DNA of 64,000 bases, taken from contig NZ_CP015411.1 in assembly GCF_001750165.1 (NCBI RefSeq), positions 4,006,501-4,070,500 on the forward strand, given 5' to 3'. The position numbers were made by a program, and so were the translations under genes. The stretch comes from Pseudoalteromonas luteoviolacea (GTDB taxonomy: Bacteria > Pseudomonadota > Gammaproteobacteria > Enterobacterales > Alteromonadaceae). The notes beneath the pieces were generated by a model. It was given only the letters and a program-made list of their open reading frames with translations, made no database searches and was not told where the DNA came from. Position 1 is the first letter of the stretch. Each line of letters opens with the position of its first letter. Of the stretch, positions 45,047 through 53,976 are shown in pieces.

Positions 45047-45333
45047 TGCTAATTTCCACTGCTGAATTTGCCCGATCATAGGCGCTGCCAAGCGTTTAGT
45101 AAAGAGATTCACCTATTTTGTCAGCTATAAAATATGCTTACTCACCGAGACTTCGTGCGCATTTGCAGCCATGAGGATAAATTTAACTTATTGATGCAAA
45201 TAACATTACAAATGAATCACTGCAAACAGTACCTTTATAATGGACAATTTGTGCGTTTTTTTTTACAGTGCCATATCTACTTTTTTACAACATAATTTGA
45301 GATTACATTGTTATGTAAGATAACGTACGATCA

Positions 45334-47724
45334 ATGTCCAACCGAGTATTGCCTATGCTGTTAGAAAAAAAACTAGAATCAAAAACAGAGCAGTTGAGCA
45401 TTATCAATCAGTTTTCCTCATCTTTATTACACATTACCCATTTAGAAGAACTCTTTGACTATGTAACTGCTCAAGTTGTCAAACGACTGGGTTTTGTTGA
45501 CTGCGTAATTTATTTAGCTGATAAAAATAATACACATTTAGAAGTCGTTGCTAGTATGGGAGTAACCGAAAAGAGCGAACGCTACGAGATTGCCCAAAAA
45601 ACCATCCCTATCGAAGCTGGGATCACAGGGCATGTGGCGAGAACTAAAACGCCATTTATTTCCGGTGACTTATCTCTAGAGCCCATGTATATTGCAGACT
45701 CTCGTCCTGCCTTATCTGAACTCTGTGTTCCTTTGGTGTATAAAGAGCAGCTGATTGGTGTAATTGATTGTGAACATCCGGAACAAAACTACTTCACATC
45801 TAGCCACTTACAAATTTTATCAACCGTTGCACACCTGCTTAGTGCCAAGATATACCAAGTTCGAACAGTCGATCACCTCACTGCTACAGTATCCCAACTC
45901 AATGAAGCGCAGATGATCGAAAAGTGCATATTGAAAATAGCTAATATCACCTACCATTCTCAAGAGCTTGATACGTTTTATGATGAACTGTATAAAATCA
46001 TCAATACCGTGTTGCCTGCTAATAATTGCTTCATTGGTATTTATGATACCAAACAAGATATGCTCGAGATTGAGTACTTAATTGAAGATGGTGACAAGTG
46101 TTTTGTGCAACAAAAAGTATCCAAGGCACAGTTAAAAAATACCGCTTCATATTATGTCATCAGAACACAGTCAGCCTTGCTTTGTGATCATCAACAATTT
46201 CAACAACACATCCAGCAAGGCCACTTTGAAATGATTGGTCGCTCACCGCAAGCTTGGCTTGGTGTTCCATTTGTTGTAAACGATCAATATCAAGGCGTTA
46301 TCGTCCTGCAAAGTTACCAACAGCAAGAAACTTTCAATCGCCAGCACTACACAATTCTAACGTATATTAGCAGACAAATTAGTATGGCTATTGATCGCCG
46401 GCTTGCAAAGCAAGCGTTAGAGCACCGAGCACTCCACGATGACCTTACAGGCCTTGCAAACCGTTATTTGCTCATAGAACGCATGAAACACGCTATCTTA
46501 TCTCTTGGCCGGCAAACCAGCTCTAAAATTCACTGCCTGATATATTTGGACTTAGATCGATTTAAAAGTATCAATGATTCTTTAGGACATGATGTGGGCG
46601 ACAGGTTTCTCATTGCAATCGTGCAAGCATTACAAACTTGTATTCGCAAAACCGATACTTTTGCCAGGCTCGGCGGTGATGAATTTGCTATATTCATGGA
46701 AAACATACAGGACGAAGGGCAAGTAACAAAAGCATTGGAGCGTTTAACACAAGCCATTGCGAACCCTTTTATGGTTGACACGCATGTTCTACAGGCATCT
46801 AGTAGCATTGGCGTTGCTTTTACGGAAGACGATTCCGACAGCGCAATCACTTTATTACAGCAAGCAGACGCCGCCATGTATGAAGCAAAATCTGCGGGAC
46901 GCAGTCAAATTCGCTACTTTAATAATGCCATGCGCAGTAAATTAAAACATCAAGCTGATATTGAAAACGATTTACAAAATGGCATTTCCAATGATGAATT
47001 TGAGCTGTTCTTCCAACCTATATTCACATTAAACCAGCCACGGGTTGTGAGCTTCGAAGCATTAGTTCGTTGGCACCATCCAAAAAACGGCCTGGTTGCG
47101 CCAGATCAATTTATCCCAATTGCCGAAAGCACTGGGCAAATTATCGAGCTAGATAAACATATTTTGCACCTTGCAGCCAAACAACTCGCAAACTGGAAAA
47201 GTCAGGGCATGCCTGACGTTAAAATTACCGTCAATGTATCCTCCCGCCATTTTGCCAGCTTGGAGTTTATTGAGACGATTCAGAGTCTTTATGACAAATA
47301 TGATCTAACCAAAGGAAGCCTGTGTTTAGAGATCACCGAGTCAGGGCTAATCGAAAACTTAAACCTTGCAACAAAAATTATAAATGGCATTACGCCTTTA
47401 GGCGTGCAGCTTTACTTGGATGATTTCGGAACTGGTTATTCTGCATTGGGTTACCTTCACCAACTACCTATTCATGTCTTAAAAATAGATAAAAGCTTTG
47501 TAGAGCAACTTTCCACAAAAGATAGCCCGCTGATCGATGCCATTTTATCACTGGCAAAATCTCTGCAATTACAAGTGGTGGCAGAAGGAATAGAGACACC
47601 TAAACAATGGGCTAGGCTAAAACGCAAAGGGTGCCAACTGGGACAAGGGTATTTAGTATCCAAACCGATGCCCGGTGATAAAGCCATGGCATTTTTACAG
47701 GCGCAAACTAATCAAAAAATATAA
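45334..47724 (+). CDS. GAF-GAF-GGDEF-EAL cyclic-di-GMP enzyme
   Basis: 796 residues, no membrane helix. Two GAF domains (about 25-185 and 195-355) are followed by a diguanylate cyclase domain (about 370-530) and an EAL phosphodiesterase domain (about 545-790). GGDEF is intact at 447-451 (RLGGDEFAIF), and EAL is intact at 575-577 (FEALVRWHHP). The EAL domain also keeps LEITESGL, LDDFGTGYSALGYL and KIDKSF, so it is probably active. The I-site RxxD upstream of GGDEF reads RKTD. The GAF ligands are unknown. The gene stands alone, with no clear Shine-Dalgarno before ATG 45334. Confidence 0.92.
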   Translation: MSNRVLPMLLEKKLESKTEQLSIINQFSSSLLHITHLEELFDYVTAQVVKRLGFVDCVIYLADKNNTHLEVVASMGVTEKSERYEIAQKTIPIEAGITGHVARTKTPFISGDLSLEPMYIADSRPALSELCVPLVYKEQLIGVIDCEHPEQNYFTSSHLQILSTVAHLLSAKIYQVRTVDHLTATVSQLNEAQMIEKCILKIANITYHSQELDTFYDELYKIINTVLPANNCFIGIYDTKQDMLEIEYLIEDGDKCFVQQKVSKAQLKNTASYYVIRTQSALLCDHQQFQQHIQQGHFEMIGRSPQAWLGVPFVVNDQYQGVIVLQSYQQQETFNRQHYTILTYISRQISMAIDRRLAKQALEHRALHDDLTGLANRYLLIERMKHAILSLGRQTSSKIHCLIYLDLDRFKSINDSLGHDVGDRFLIAIVQALQTCIRKTDTFARLGGDEFAIFMENIQDEGQVTKALERLTQAIANPFMVDTHVLQASSSIGVAFTEDDSDSAITLLQQADAAMYEAKSAGRSQIRYFNNAMRSKLKHQADIENDLQNGISNDEFELFFQPIFTLNQPRVVSFEALVRWHHPKNGLVAPDQFIPIAESTGQIIELDKHILHLAAKQLANWKSQGMPDVKITVNVSSRHFASLEFIETIQSLYDKYDLTKGSLCLEITESGLIENLNLATKIINGITPLGVQLYLDDFGTGYSALGYLHQLPIHVLKIDKSFVEQLSTKDSPLIDAILSLAKSLQLQVVAEGIETPKQWARLKRKGCQLGQGYLVSKPMPGDKAMAFLQAQTNQKI

Positions 47725-47817
47725 CTATTCTAATAAGTGATACGCATTCGCACACTGAGCCACCATAGCAATATACGGCGAGCTCAGTGATGACCTTATT
47801 GAGAGCGCACTTCTCAT

Positions 47818-49141
47818 CACTCTTTTATCGCTTTAAACATAATTGCCCAAGCAATTCGTGTTTCTTGTCATTTTCGTATTTTCAGCCCAAAGTCGGGATT
47901 CATTGACATACACTCTGTAGGCACTATTAGCGTATGAATATCATAAACGCCTGGGCCAATTTCATTGAGGTAATTAAAGTTCTCAAACGCATGTCGCAAT
48001 GGCACGTTTGAATGTAAAATCTCTATGGTGATCACACCGGCATCTATTTCAGCAATTGCAGAAATAATGTCATTGAACTCTGAATAACATATGTGTGAAT
48101 TTGAGTTTCACCACTAACGCCACAAGCCGTCACTCTGATCACATAGGCCATACCTCATCATCAAGGCTATGAAGCAGTAAACACGACGGTGCTATCCACA
48201 ATCTATTACTCCGCACTTCAACAACCGCTTTGATGCCCTCATCAATAACTTGTAAGTCCATACACCAACTACTCCTGCCATTCACAACACCCAGTGATAA
48301 TATTTGCTCTGGACGCAATAAAAAATGCAACTGATGAATATCTAGGTTTACTGACACCCAATCAAACTGTGCGCCTGAAATGAGGTAAGTTGCAATGTCA
48401 TTAAAATAGCCTGTCAATGAGTCAAAATAGCTGGCAAGTGTTAAATTGACGTCCAAACACGATCACTAGGTAAAACAAGCTATTCTCGCTGCACGATAAT
48501 CTGGACCAAAATCAATTGCCAAAATGCGGGCATCAATTTGTACCCACTCTACATTTTACCCAGCTAATTTTATTAAAATTTGTTGATATACTGGCAACAA
48601 CTTCTCCAGCAAGGCCAACTTATCTAGTTCACGCTCAACGCATTTGGCTAAATTCAGATAAATCACAAGGCCTATCAAAACAGATTTTGCCTGATAACCA
48701 AGCTGCTGCGCATCATTGACTTGTTTTAATAATTCAAACTAGCTGTGCTCAGAAGGTTGGTCATAACTCAGCTCAGGTACAAAATTGGTATTAAACGATC
48801 TAGTCATATCACTGACTGCACACGCACGCCCCGTCGGCGTATTACCTCTGGCAACTCCAAACAATGTACCTAAATCGATTTGTCCTTCCTGATATATGAT
48901 GCTATGGGATAACCCCAACCATAAAAGAAGTTATTGAAACATCATCATACCAAGCAAACTCACCAACAAGCAGTAGTTTAACTCCTTGTTCTGATTGCAA
49001 TGCTACATTCTGAACTCGTATTTGGCGACCTTGCTCTATTAATACCTGTTAAGTACTCTGTCCAGATCAATGGCGCTCAACAAGCTTCAACTCATATCGC
49101 TTACCAACACGAGGAAAGCCTAAATTATGAATAAAAGCCAT
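47818..49141 (-). pseudogene. metE: Decayed metE (cobalamin-independent methionine synthase)
   Basis: The minus-strand translation from ATG 49141 gives AFIHNLGFPRVGKRYELKL, the start of MetE. It then shows in-frame TGA, TAA and TAG stops and frameshifts. Recognisable pieces follow in order: LLLVGEFAWYDDVSITS, DLGTLFGVARGNTPTGRA, LLPVYQQILIKLAG, VEWVQID, LGVVNGRSSWCMDL and APSCLLLHSL. Near 48120 the match jumps to the C-terminal domain (TQIHT, CYSEFNDIIS, NEIGPGVYDIHT, NPDFGLK), so about 290 codons are deleted between them. The Shine-Dalgarno (GGAG) and MetJ-type box upstream survive. The 105-codon open stretch at 48139-48456 is part of this remnant, not a gene. Intact MetE is about 755 residues. 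Confidence 0.9.
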
Positions 49142-49158
49142 AGTATGAAACTCCATTT

Positions 49159-49174
49159 AGACATCTAAGTGTCT
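49159..49174. promoter_or_regulatory. MetJ-type box before the decayed metE
   Basis: AGACATCTAAGTGTCT is two adjacent 8-mers close to the MetJ consensus AGACGTCT, embedded in a palindrome (TTTAGACA..TGTCTAAA). It sits 8 bases upstream of the metE Shine-Dalgarno. Confidence 0.7.
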
Positions 49175-49343
49175 AAAAAGCAATTCCAACGGTGATTTTT
49201 CTCAACTGATCGATTCTCAAATGCAACATGAGCAAAATTAATTTGTATTTTTTTTAAAAAAAGTTAAATAAATAATGACAACGCTGTCAAAAATAGTGTT
49301 ATAGTGATTTAGTGAAATTTTGAACAATCGCTGATGGAATTAT

Positions 49344-49359
49344 AGACGTCCAGACGTTG
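49344..49359. promoter_or_regulatory. MetJ-type box before metR
   Basis: AGACGTCC followed directly by AGACGTTG: two tandem met-box 8-mers, 70 bp before the metR start. Both 8-mers keep the AGACGT core. Confidence 0.7.
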
Positions 49360-49429
49360 AATGCCCTGGTTGTACAGCGTAATATGGATGTAATCTGAGT
49401 TTTACTCACGTTTAGAATGAGATTTATTA

Positions 49430-50320
49430 ATGATGATAGACATTAAGCACTTAAAAACCATTGCTACCCTGAAAGATACTGGATCACTGGTGAACACTGC
49501 ACGTGAGTTATTTTTAACTCAGTCAGCTTTGTCTCATCAAATTAAAGATCTAGAAAACAAATTAGATTGCCAGTTATTTGAACGAAAAACCCAACCAGTA
49601 AGGTTTACTCCACAAGGCATGTTGCTATTAGAACTTGCAAGTGAGGTATTACCTAAAGTAGAAGCTACCAAATGCCGACTGAAAGAGAGCTTGAACCAAC
49701 CGATCTCTCAATTAAAACTCAGTGTGGAGTGCCATGCATGTTTTCACTGGTTGTTACCAACAATTAAAGAGTTCAATAACTTCTGGCCTGATATTCGAGT
49801 CGACTATGAGCAAGGGTTTAGCTACGACGCAATACCTGAATTGTTAAATGATGAGTTAGATATTGTGCTCACTTCAGATATTCGTGAACCAGAACAACTA
49901 GAGTACGCTCACGTTTTTGACTTTAAACTCAAGTTAATCGTTGCACCTGATCATGAGCTTGCGAAAAAAGCCTATGTGACAGCGCTAGATCTCAAAGATG
50001 AAACAATCATTTCTTACCCGATCCCTAAAGAACGACAAGACATATTTAAGCACTTTATTCAAAACGCACGTTTTGATGGTACGCTAAAATCGGTTGATCA
50101 AGGTCTACTGATCTTTCAACTTGTGAGTGCAGGAATGGGCGTTGCCGCATTACCTGATTGGTTAGTGACACCGTATGAAAGCCAAGGGCTTATCAAATCG
50201 ATTCCATTGGGAGCCCTTGGTCTAAGTCGACCTATGTACTTGGCAATGAAAAAGAGTATGAAAGATAACCCTGTTTATCGACACTTTTTAAACACCTGCA
50301 AGCAATCTATTAGTCGTTAG
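49430..50320 (+). CDS. metR: LysR-type regulator MetR
   Basis: 296 residues. The helix-turn-helix (about 8-65) is DIKHLKTIATLKDTGSLVNT, LTQSALSHQIKDLE and ERKTQPVRFTPQG, very close to E. coli MetR. The co-inducer (homocysteine) domain follows, with SVECHACFHWLLPTIKEF, ELDIVLTSDI and GMGVAALPDWLV. ATG 49430 is followed at once by a second ATG at 49433, either of which could start. It is divergent from the metE remnant, as in E. coli. The protein looks intact, so it must serve other targets such as metH, metF or glyA if still needed. Confidence 0.93.
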   Translation: MMIDIKHLKTIATLKDTGSLVNTARELFLTQSALSHQIKDLENKLDCQLFERKTQPVRFTPQGMLLLELASEVLPKVEATKCRLKESLNQPISQLKLSVECHACFHWLLPTIKEFNNFWPDIRVDYEQGFSYDAIPELLNDELDIVLTSDIREPEQLEYAHVFDFKLKLIVAPDHELAKKAYVTALDLKDETIISYPIPKERQDIFKHFIQNARFDGTLKSVDQGLLIFQLVSAGMGVAALPDWLVTPYESQGLIKSIPLGALGLSRPMYLAMKKSMKDNPVYRHFLNTCKQSISR

Positions 50321-50329
50321 GTTAAACTA

Positions 50330-50351
50330 GCTCTAACTCAATAGTTAGAGC
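50330..50351 (+). terminator. Perfect hairpin between metR and elyC
   Basis: GCTCTAACT and AGTTAGAGC (9 bp) around a CAAT loop, ending 5 bases before the elyC ATG. There is no T-run, and the right arm would cover the only GAG-type ribosome-binding site. Confidence 0.5.
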
Positions 50352-50356
50352 TTACT

Positions 50357-51121
50357 ATGTTTGAACTAAAAAAAATTATTGGTAGCCTACTCATGCCGCT
50401 ACCAGCTTCACTGCTTGTTATTTTTTTATTGCTACTACTGATTTCAAAGACACATAAAAAAAGTTATGTATTGAGTGTTGTGATGGTCATGGCTTTATGG
50501 ATGGTCAGCACTCCCTATATGGCAAACTTACTGATCACACCTCAAGAGCAGGCGATCCCGACGCTATCAGTAAAATCCCATCAACACGTTGACGCCATCG
50601 TTGTGCTTGGCGCAGGGTTAACCCCAAACGCTCAACTACCAGCAAACAAGCAGCTTTCAAGTACTGCACTCGCGCGGCTGGTTGAAGGGATCCGGCTTGC
50701 ACATCTCTATCCTCATGCTGAGCTCATAGTGTCTGGTGCAGGCTTTAATCGCACAACCAGCAGCGCCTTAATGGCTCAAACAGCCAAAGCGCTGGGTATT
50801 AAAGCCGATCGCATTAGACAAAACCCCAAGGCAAGAGACACCGCAGATGAAGCCATGTTGTTAGCGCCCCACCTAGTAGACAGCACCGTGATTCTTGTCA
50901 CATCAACCAGCCATATGCGCCGAGCACAAGACTTATTCGCAGCACAAGGCATAGATACCATCCCTTCAGGGGTTGAAGTGTATAGTTTTTACAATACACC
51001 CCCCTACCGACAATTTATTGCCTCCAGTAATACACTTCAAGCCGTAACAACCTATGCACATGAAGAAATTGGTCTGCTTTGGATTGCACTGAGACGCAGC
51101 TTCAATAGTGAAGCGCTTTAG
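50357..51121 (+). CDS. elyC: Envelope biogenesis factor ElyC (DUF218/YdcF family)
   Basis: 254 residues. Two N-terminal membrane helices (about 9-30 and 36-58) carry a periplasmic DUF218 domain (about 75-245). Key blocks are VDAIVVLGAGLTPN, ARLVEGIRLAHLYPHAELIVSG and DTADEAM, then VILVTSTSHMRRA. The opening FELKKIIGSLLMPLP matches E. coli ElyC, which is needed for peptidoglycan precursor balance at low temperature. A hairpin directly precedes the start. Confidence 0.88.
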   Translation: MFELKKIIGSLLMPLPASLLVIFLLLLLISKTHKKSYVLSVVMVMALWMVSTPYMANLLITPQEQAIPTLSVKSHQHVDAIVVLGAGLTPNAQLPANKQLSSTALARLVEGIRLAHLYPHAELIVSGAGFNRTTSSALMAQTAKALGIKADRIRQNPKARDTADEAMLLAPHLVDSTVILVTSTSHMRRAQDLFAAQGIDTIPSGVEVYSFYNTPPYRQFIASSNTLQAVTTYAHEEIGLLWIALRRSFNSEAL

Positions 51122-51282
51122 AGCAATATGTAATAAAAACGCAAAAATTGCATAAAGTTACACCTAATGAAACTTGAATCTGTGCTTAAAAACGCAAAAA
51201 ATTGAAAAATTGCTCAAAAATAGGTATAAATGGCGTTTATTCTTAACCTGCGTATCCACGTACAACACGACTGGGATCTACG

Positions 51283-51657
51283 ATGAGTAAACTTGATAAG
51301 ACTGAAGTTCTAAGCGCGTTTGAAGCTGCTTATGAAGCTGTGAATGGCAAAAAGCCAGAAATCACGATCAAACCAGGCTGGTACAGCATTGATGGTGGCA
51401 AAAATATGCGCCTAGCTGATGTCGCTGCACTAACCGAAGAGCTAACTTCAGGCTCTGCTGGTGCAAGCGAAGAAAAGCCAGTTCAAAAACCAGTAGCTAA
51501 AAAAGCTGCTAAAAAGCCTGCACCTGCTGCAAAAGCAAAAGCTGCTGCCTTTACAGTTGTAAAAGCCAACGAAGAAGGCTTCAAAGCTGAAGAAGCTTGG
51601 ATTGTAGAGCTTGCTGAGAAAGACCACGATTGTCGTCTTCCTCGTGGTGTTGTTTAA
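51283..51657 (+). CDS. Small protein with Ala/Lys/Pro-rich linker, unknown
   Basis: 124 residues. The N-terminal domain (about 1-52, EVLSAFEAAYEAVNGKKPEI, TIKPGWYSIDGGKNMRLADV) and a short C-terminal domain (about 88-124, FTVVKANEEGFKAEEAWIVE) are joined by a KPVAKKAAKKPAPAAKAKAA linker like those of histone H1-type bacterial proteins. I recognise no family. GGGA lies upstream of the ATG, codon use is regular, and the linker is lysine-rich, so nucleic-acid contact is possible. It stands alone between elyC and a convergent GNAT. Confidence 0.75.
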   Translation: MSKLDKTEVLSAFEAAYEAVNGKKPEITIKPGWYSIDGGKNMRLADVAALTEELTSGSAGASEEKPVQKPVAKKAAKKPAPAAKAKAAAFTVVKANEEGFKAEEAWIVELAEKDHDCRLPRGVV

Positions 51658-51671
51658 ACACTAAAATATGC

Positions 51672-51699
51672 GGTGCCACATTATAATCGTGTTGGCACC
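51672..51699. terminator. Hairpin between convergent genes at 51657 and 51703
   Basis: GGTGCCA and TGGCACC, a 7-bp perfect stem with a 14-nt loop, centred in the 45-bp gap. It has no long T-run. It probably serves as a shared terminator. Confidence 0.5.
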
Positions 51700-51702
51700 T
51701 CA

Positions 51703-52179
51703 TTATTCCGCTAATTTACTACTAAAACACTGCCTTGTTACCTTGCCCCAATAGTCATCTTCATACATATCTTCGGTAAATGCTGATCCGACAAACTTTT
51801 TAATTGCACTGCGCCAAAACCATGTTGCATCATCCGCACCTGCTATCTGCTTAATGGTCCAATCGCCAGAGAAATATCGCCAAAGCGCGTGTGCAAAATG
51901 AGTCCCTAGCTTTGCTTTTCGAAATACAGGTACAATATAAAACTCGGCAACCTCATAATTACGCTCAGGTCCGCAATACACGGCCGCGATGCCGGCAGGT
52001 ATACCTGATTCAAAACAAATAAAAGCAGCAACATTTTCATCCGCAATGTCTGTATCCAATTCAAACATCCCATTTTGCAATGGCATTTTCTCTGTTAACT
52101 TGGAAAACTCAGCCTCATAAGCTTGCGCAAGATTAAAATAAACAGCTTGGTTTTCAGCTTCAATGGCAACCAGTTCCAT
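51703..52179 (-). CDS. GNAT-family acetyltransferase
   Basis: 158 residues from ATG 52179, preferred because GACGGA lies 6-8 nt before it; an in-frame ATG at 52206 would add nine residues but has no Shine-Dalgarno. The fold shows in FICFESGIPAGIAAVY, YEVAEFYIVPVFRKAKLG (acetyl-CoA-binding strand, with RKAKLG in place of the usual RGxGxG/A) and FAHALWRYF. The target is unknown. It lies 72 bases downstream of the GST gene on the same strand. Confidence 0.78.
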   Translation of the reverse strand: MELVAIEAENQAVYFNLAQAYEAEFSKLTEKMPLQNGMFELDTDIADENVAAFICFESGIPAGIAAVYCGPERNYEVAEFYIVPVFRKAKLGTHFAHALWRYFSGDWTIKQIAGADDATWFWRSAIKKFVGSAFTEDMYEDDYWGKVTRQCFSSKLAE

Positions 52180-52251
52180 TTTTTTTCCGTCAATTAAATT
52201 TGTCATAGTCTAACGTGGAATTGGGTTAAAAATATGGAGCCTTACCACGGG

Positions 52252-52905
52252 CTACCTATCCACTCCAGTTTCATTACACTGAACGATCTGAGCCTCTAAC
52301 AACGCTTGGGCCCGCCAGCGTGACAGTACAGGACAAGCAAGTGCCTGGCCAACATACTTTTGTGCACGAGCATTTAATTCGACGCCATATGTCTCAAACC
52401 GTAAACAAACGGGTGCAAACATCGCATCGACCAACGACCAGTCACCAAATAACCAATCTCCTTTTTGTCCATAGCGCTGTGTTTGCTCGGTAAAAATCTC
52501 CTCTACTCGCTGGATGTCGTTCCGGGCTTGTGGGTTCACTTCAACGCGACGTTTAACTCTTATATTCATCGGCATGGCACTTTTTAAGGCGCCAAAACTG
52601 CTGTGCATTTCAGCACACAAAGCACGTGCCAGTGCTCTTTCTGGTTCACTTTTAGGCAGTGCCTTACCAGATAGATAAGATTCATTGATATATTCTAAAA
52701 TGGCGAGAGACTCCCAAACCGTCACATCGCCATCAACGAGTACTGGGACTTTCAATGTAGGGCTAATCCCTTCTAGTGTTTGATAAAATGACTCGGTCGC
52801 TAAATTCAGTTTAATTTCCTCATAGTCTAAACCAAATTTCTCCAGTAATAACCAGACTCTCAACGACCATGTAGAATAGTTTTTATTGCCAATATATAGC
52901 TGCAT
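52252..52905 (-). CDS. Glutathione S-transferase family protein
   Basis: 217 residues. The N-terminal thioredoxin-like domain (1-80) has IGNKNYSTWSLRVWLLLEKF, with the Ser/Tyr region near residues 10-13 that would activate glutathione. TLKVPVLVDGDVTVWESLAI carries the cis-Pro and the glutathione gamma-glutamyl site. A helical C-terminal domain has GDWLFGDWSLVDAMFAPV. AGGGAG precedes the ATG. It is divergent from the LysR gene at 53014, which may regulate it. Confidence 0.88.
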   Translation of the reverse strand: MQLYIGNKNYSTWSLRVWLLLEKFGLDYEEIKLNLATESFYQTLEGISPTLKVPVLVDGDVTVWESLAILEYINESYLSGKALPKSEPERALARALCAEMHSSFGALKSAMPMNIRVKRRVEVNPQARNDIQRVEEIFTEQTQRYGQKGDWLFGDWSLVDAMFAPVCLRFETYGVELNARAQKYVGQALACPVLSRWRAQALLEAQIVQCNETGVDR

Positions 52906-52996
52906 TATGTCTCCCTAATCTCAATTTATGTGTGTAATTACGTTCATCCTAAGTTGTAATTCACGCTAAAACTATCGGATAATTTGAATACAACAC

Positions 52997-53011
52997 ATCA
53001 AAATATTTGAT
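52997..53011. promoter_or_regulatory. Palindrome before the LysR gene
   Basis: ATCAAAATATTTGAT: ATCAAA and TTTGAT arms around ATA, 2 bases before the ATG at 53014 and in the 108-bp divergent spacer with the GST gene. It is a plausible autoregulatory operator; LysR sites often have such T-N11-A palindromes. Confidence 0.45.
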
Positions 53012-53013
53012 AT

Positions 53014-53862
53014 ATGGATATCGACGCACTAAAAAGCTTTCTCGCTTTTGTTGAGACTGGTAGCTTCAGCCGAACCGCTACACAAATGCACAAAACACAA
53101 TCGGCAATCAGCATGCAAATGAAGAAGCTTCAGCAAGAAGTTGGACAAACGTTATTTTTCAAAGAAGGACGTAATTTGCATTTAACGGCGGAAGGCATCG
53201 CACTGGCCGGATACGCCAAAAAGATAATCCAGTTACAACAATGTGCCCTGACTAATTTGCGTTCGGCAACGCCAAAAAAACTGTTGCACCTTGGCTGTCC
53301 GGATGATTATGCAGAATCGATCTTACCTGTTTTAATTCAATTGTTACATCGGCATATCGAGCACCTAGAATTACATGTAACCTGTGCATCAAGCCCAAAT
53401 CTACTTTCACAACTAGATAGAGGGCTTATCGATATTGCCATCATAACCCGCAGTGCAGATTCTGAACAAGGCTATTTACTGTGTCAGGACAAAGGTGTGT
53501 GGATTGGTGCAAACCAAACTCAATTGTTAGAGCAGGCTGTATTGCCTCTTGCAGTCTTCCAAAAAGAATGCCGATTTCACCAGGCAGCCACAGAAGGACT
53601 AATGAAGCAAAATAGGGATTTTCACTTAGTCGCATGTTCGGGCAGTGCCAGCGCATTACGCGGTTTGGTCAAACACGACCTCGCTATCAGCGCAATGGCA
53701 AATCTAAGCCGTAACACCCTCCCTGTGTTACATGATCCGAGACTCCCTATATTACCAAATATAGAAATTGCTTTGGTCAAACATACAGGCACGAATGCAG
53801 CTGTCTCAGACATTCAACTTGAACAAATATGCCACCAATTTCAGCACCAATTTCAGTGCTAA
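53014..53862 (+). CDS. LysR-family transcriptional regulator
   Basis: 282 residues. The winged helix (about 1-62) reads DALKSFLAFVETGSFSRTAT, HKTQSAISMQMKKLQQEVG and FFKEGRNLHLTAEG. The effector domain (about 88-280) begins LLHLGCPDDYAESILPVL. The effector is not identifiable. It lacks a good ribosome-binding site and starts right behind a palindrome. The divergent GST gene is the likely first target. Confidence 0.88.
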   Translation: MDIDALKSFLAFVETGSFSRTATQMHKTQSAISMQMKKLQQEVGQTLFFKEGRNLHLTAEGIALAGYAKKIIQLQQCALTNLRSATPKKLLHLGCPDDYAESILPVLIQLLHRHIEHLELHVTCASSPNLLSQLDRGLIDIAIITRSADSEQGYLLCQDKGVWIGANQTQLLEQAVLPLAVFQKECRFHQAATEGLMKQNRDFHLVACSGSASALRGLVKHDLAISAMANLSRNTLPVLHDPRLPILPNIEIALVKHTGTNAAVSDIQLEQICHQFQHQFQC

Positions 53863-53976
53863 ATGTACCTCACGCACATTCTCACCAACCCTTACACTTT
53901 TTGACAACGGGGACACAGACTCTCACAAGGCTTGCCCCTAAACTGAGTCACAAGTTAACCAAATGGAATATGCGTA

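Noticed and set aside
48139..48456. 105-codon open frame as an independent gene
   Set aside because: Its sequence is an internal piece of MetE, flanked by other MetE pieces in shifted frames.
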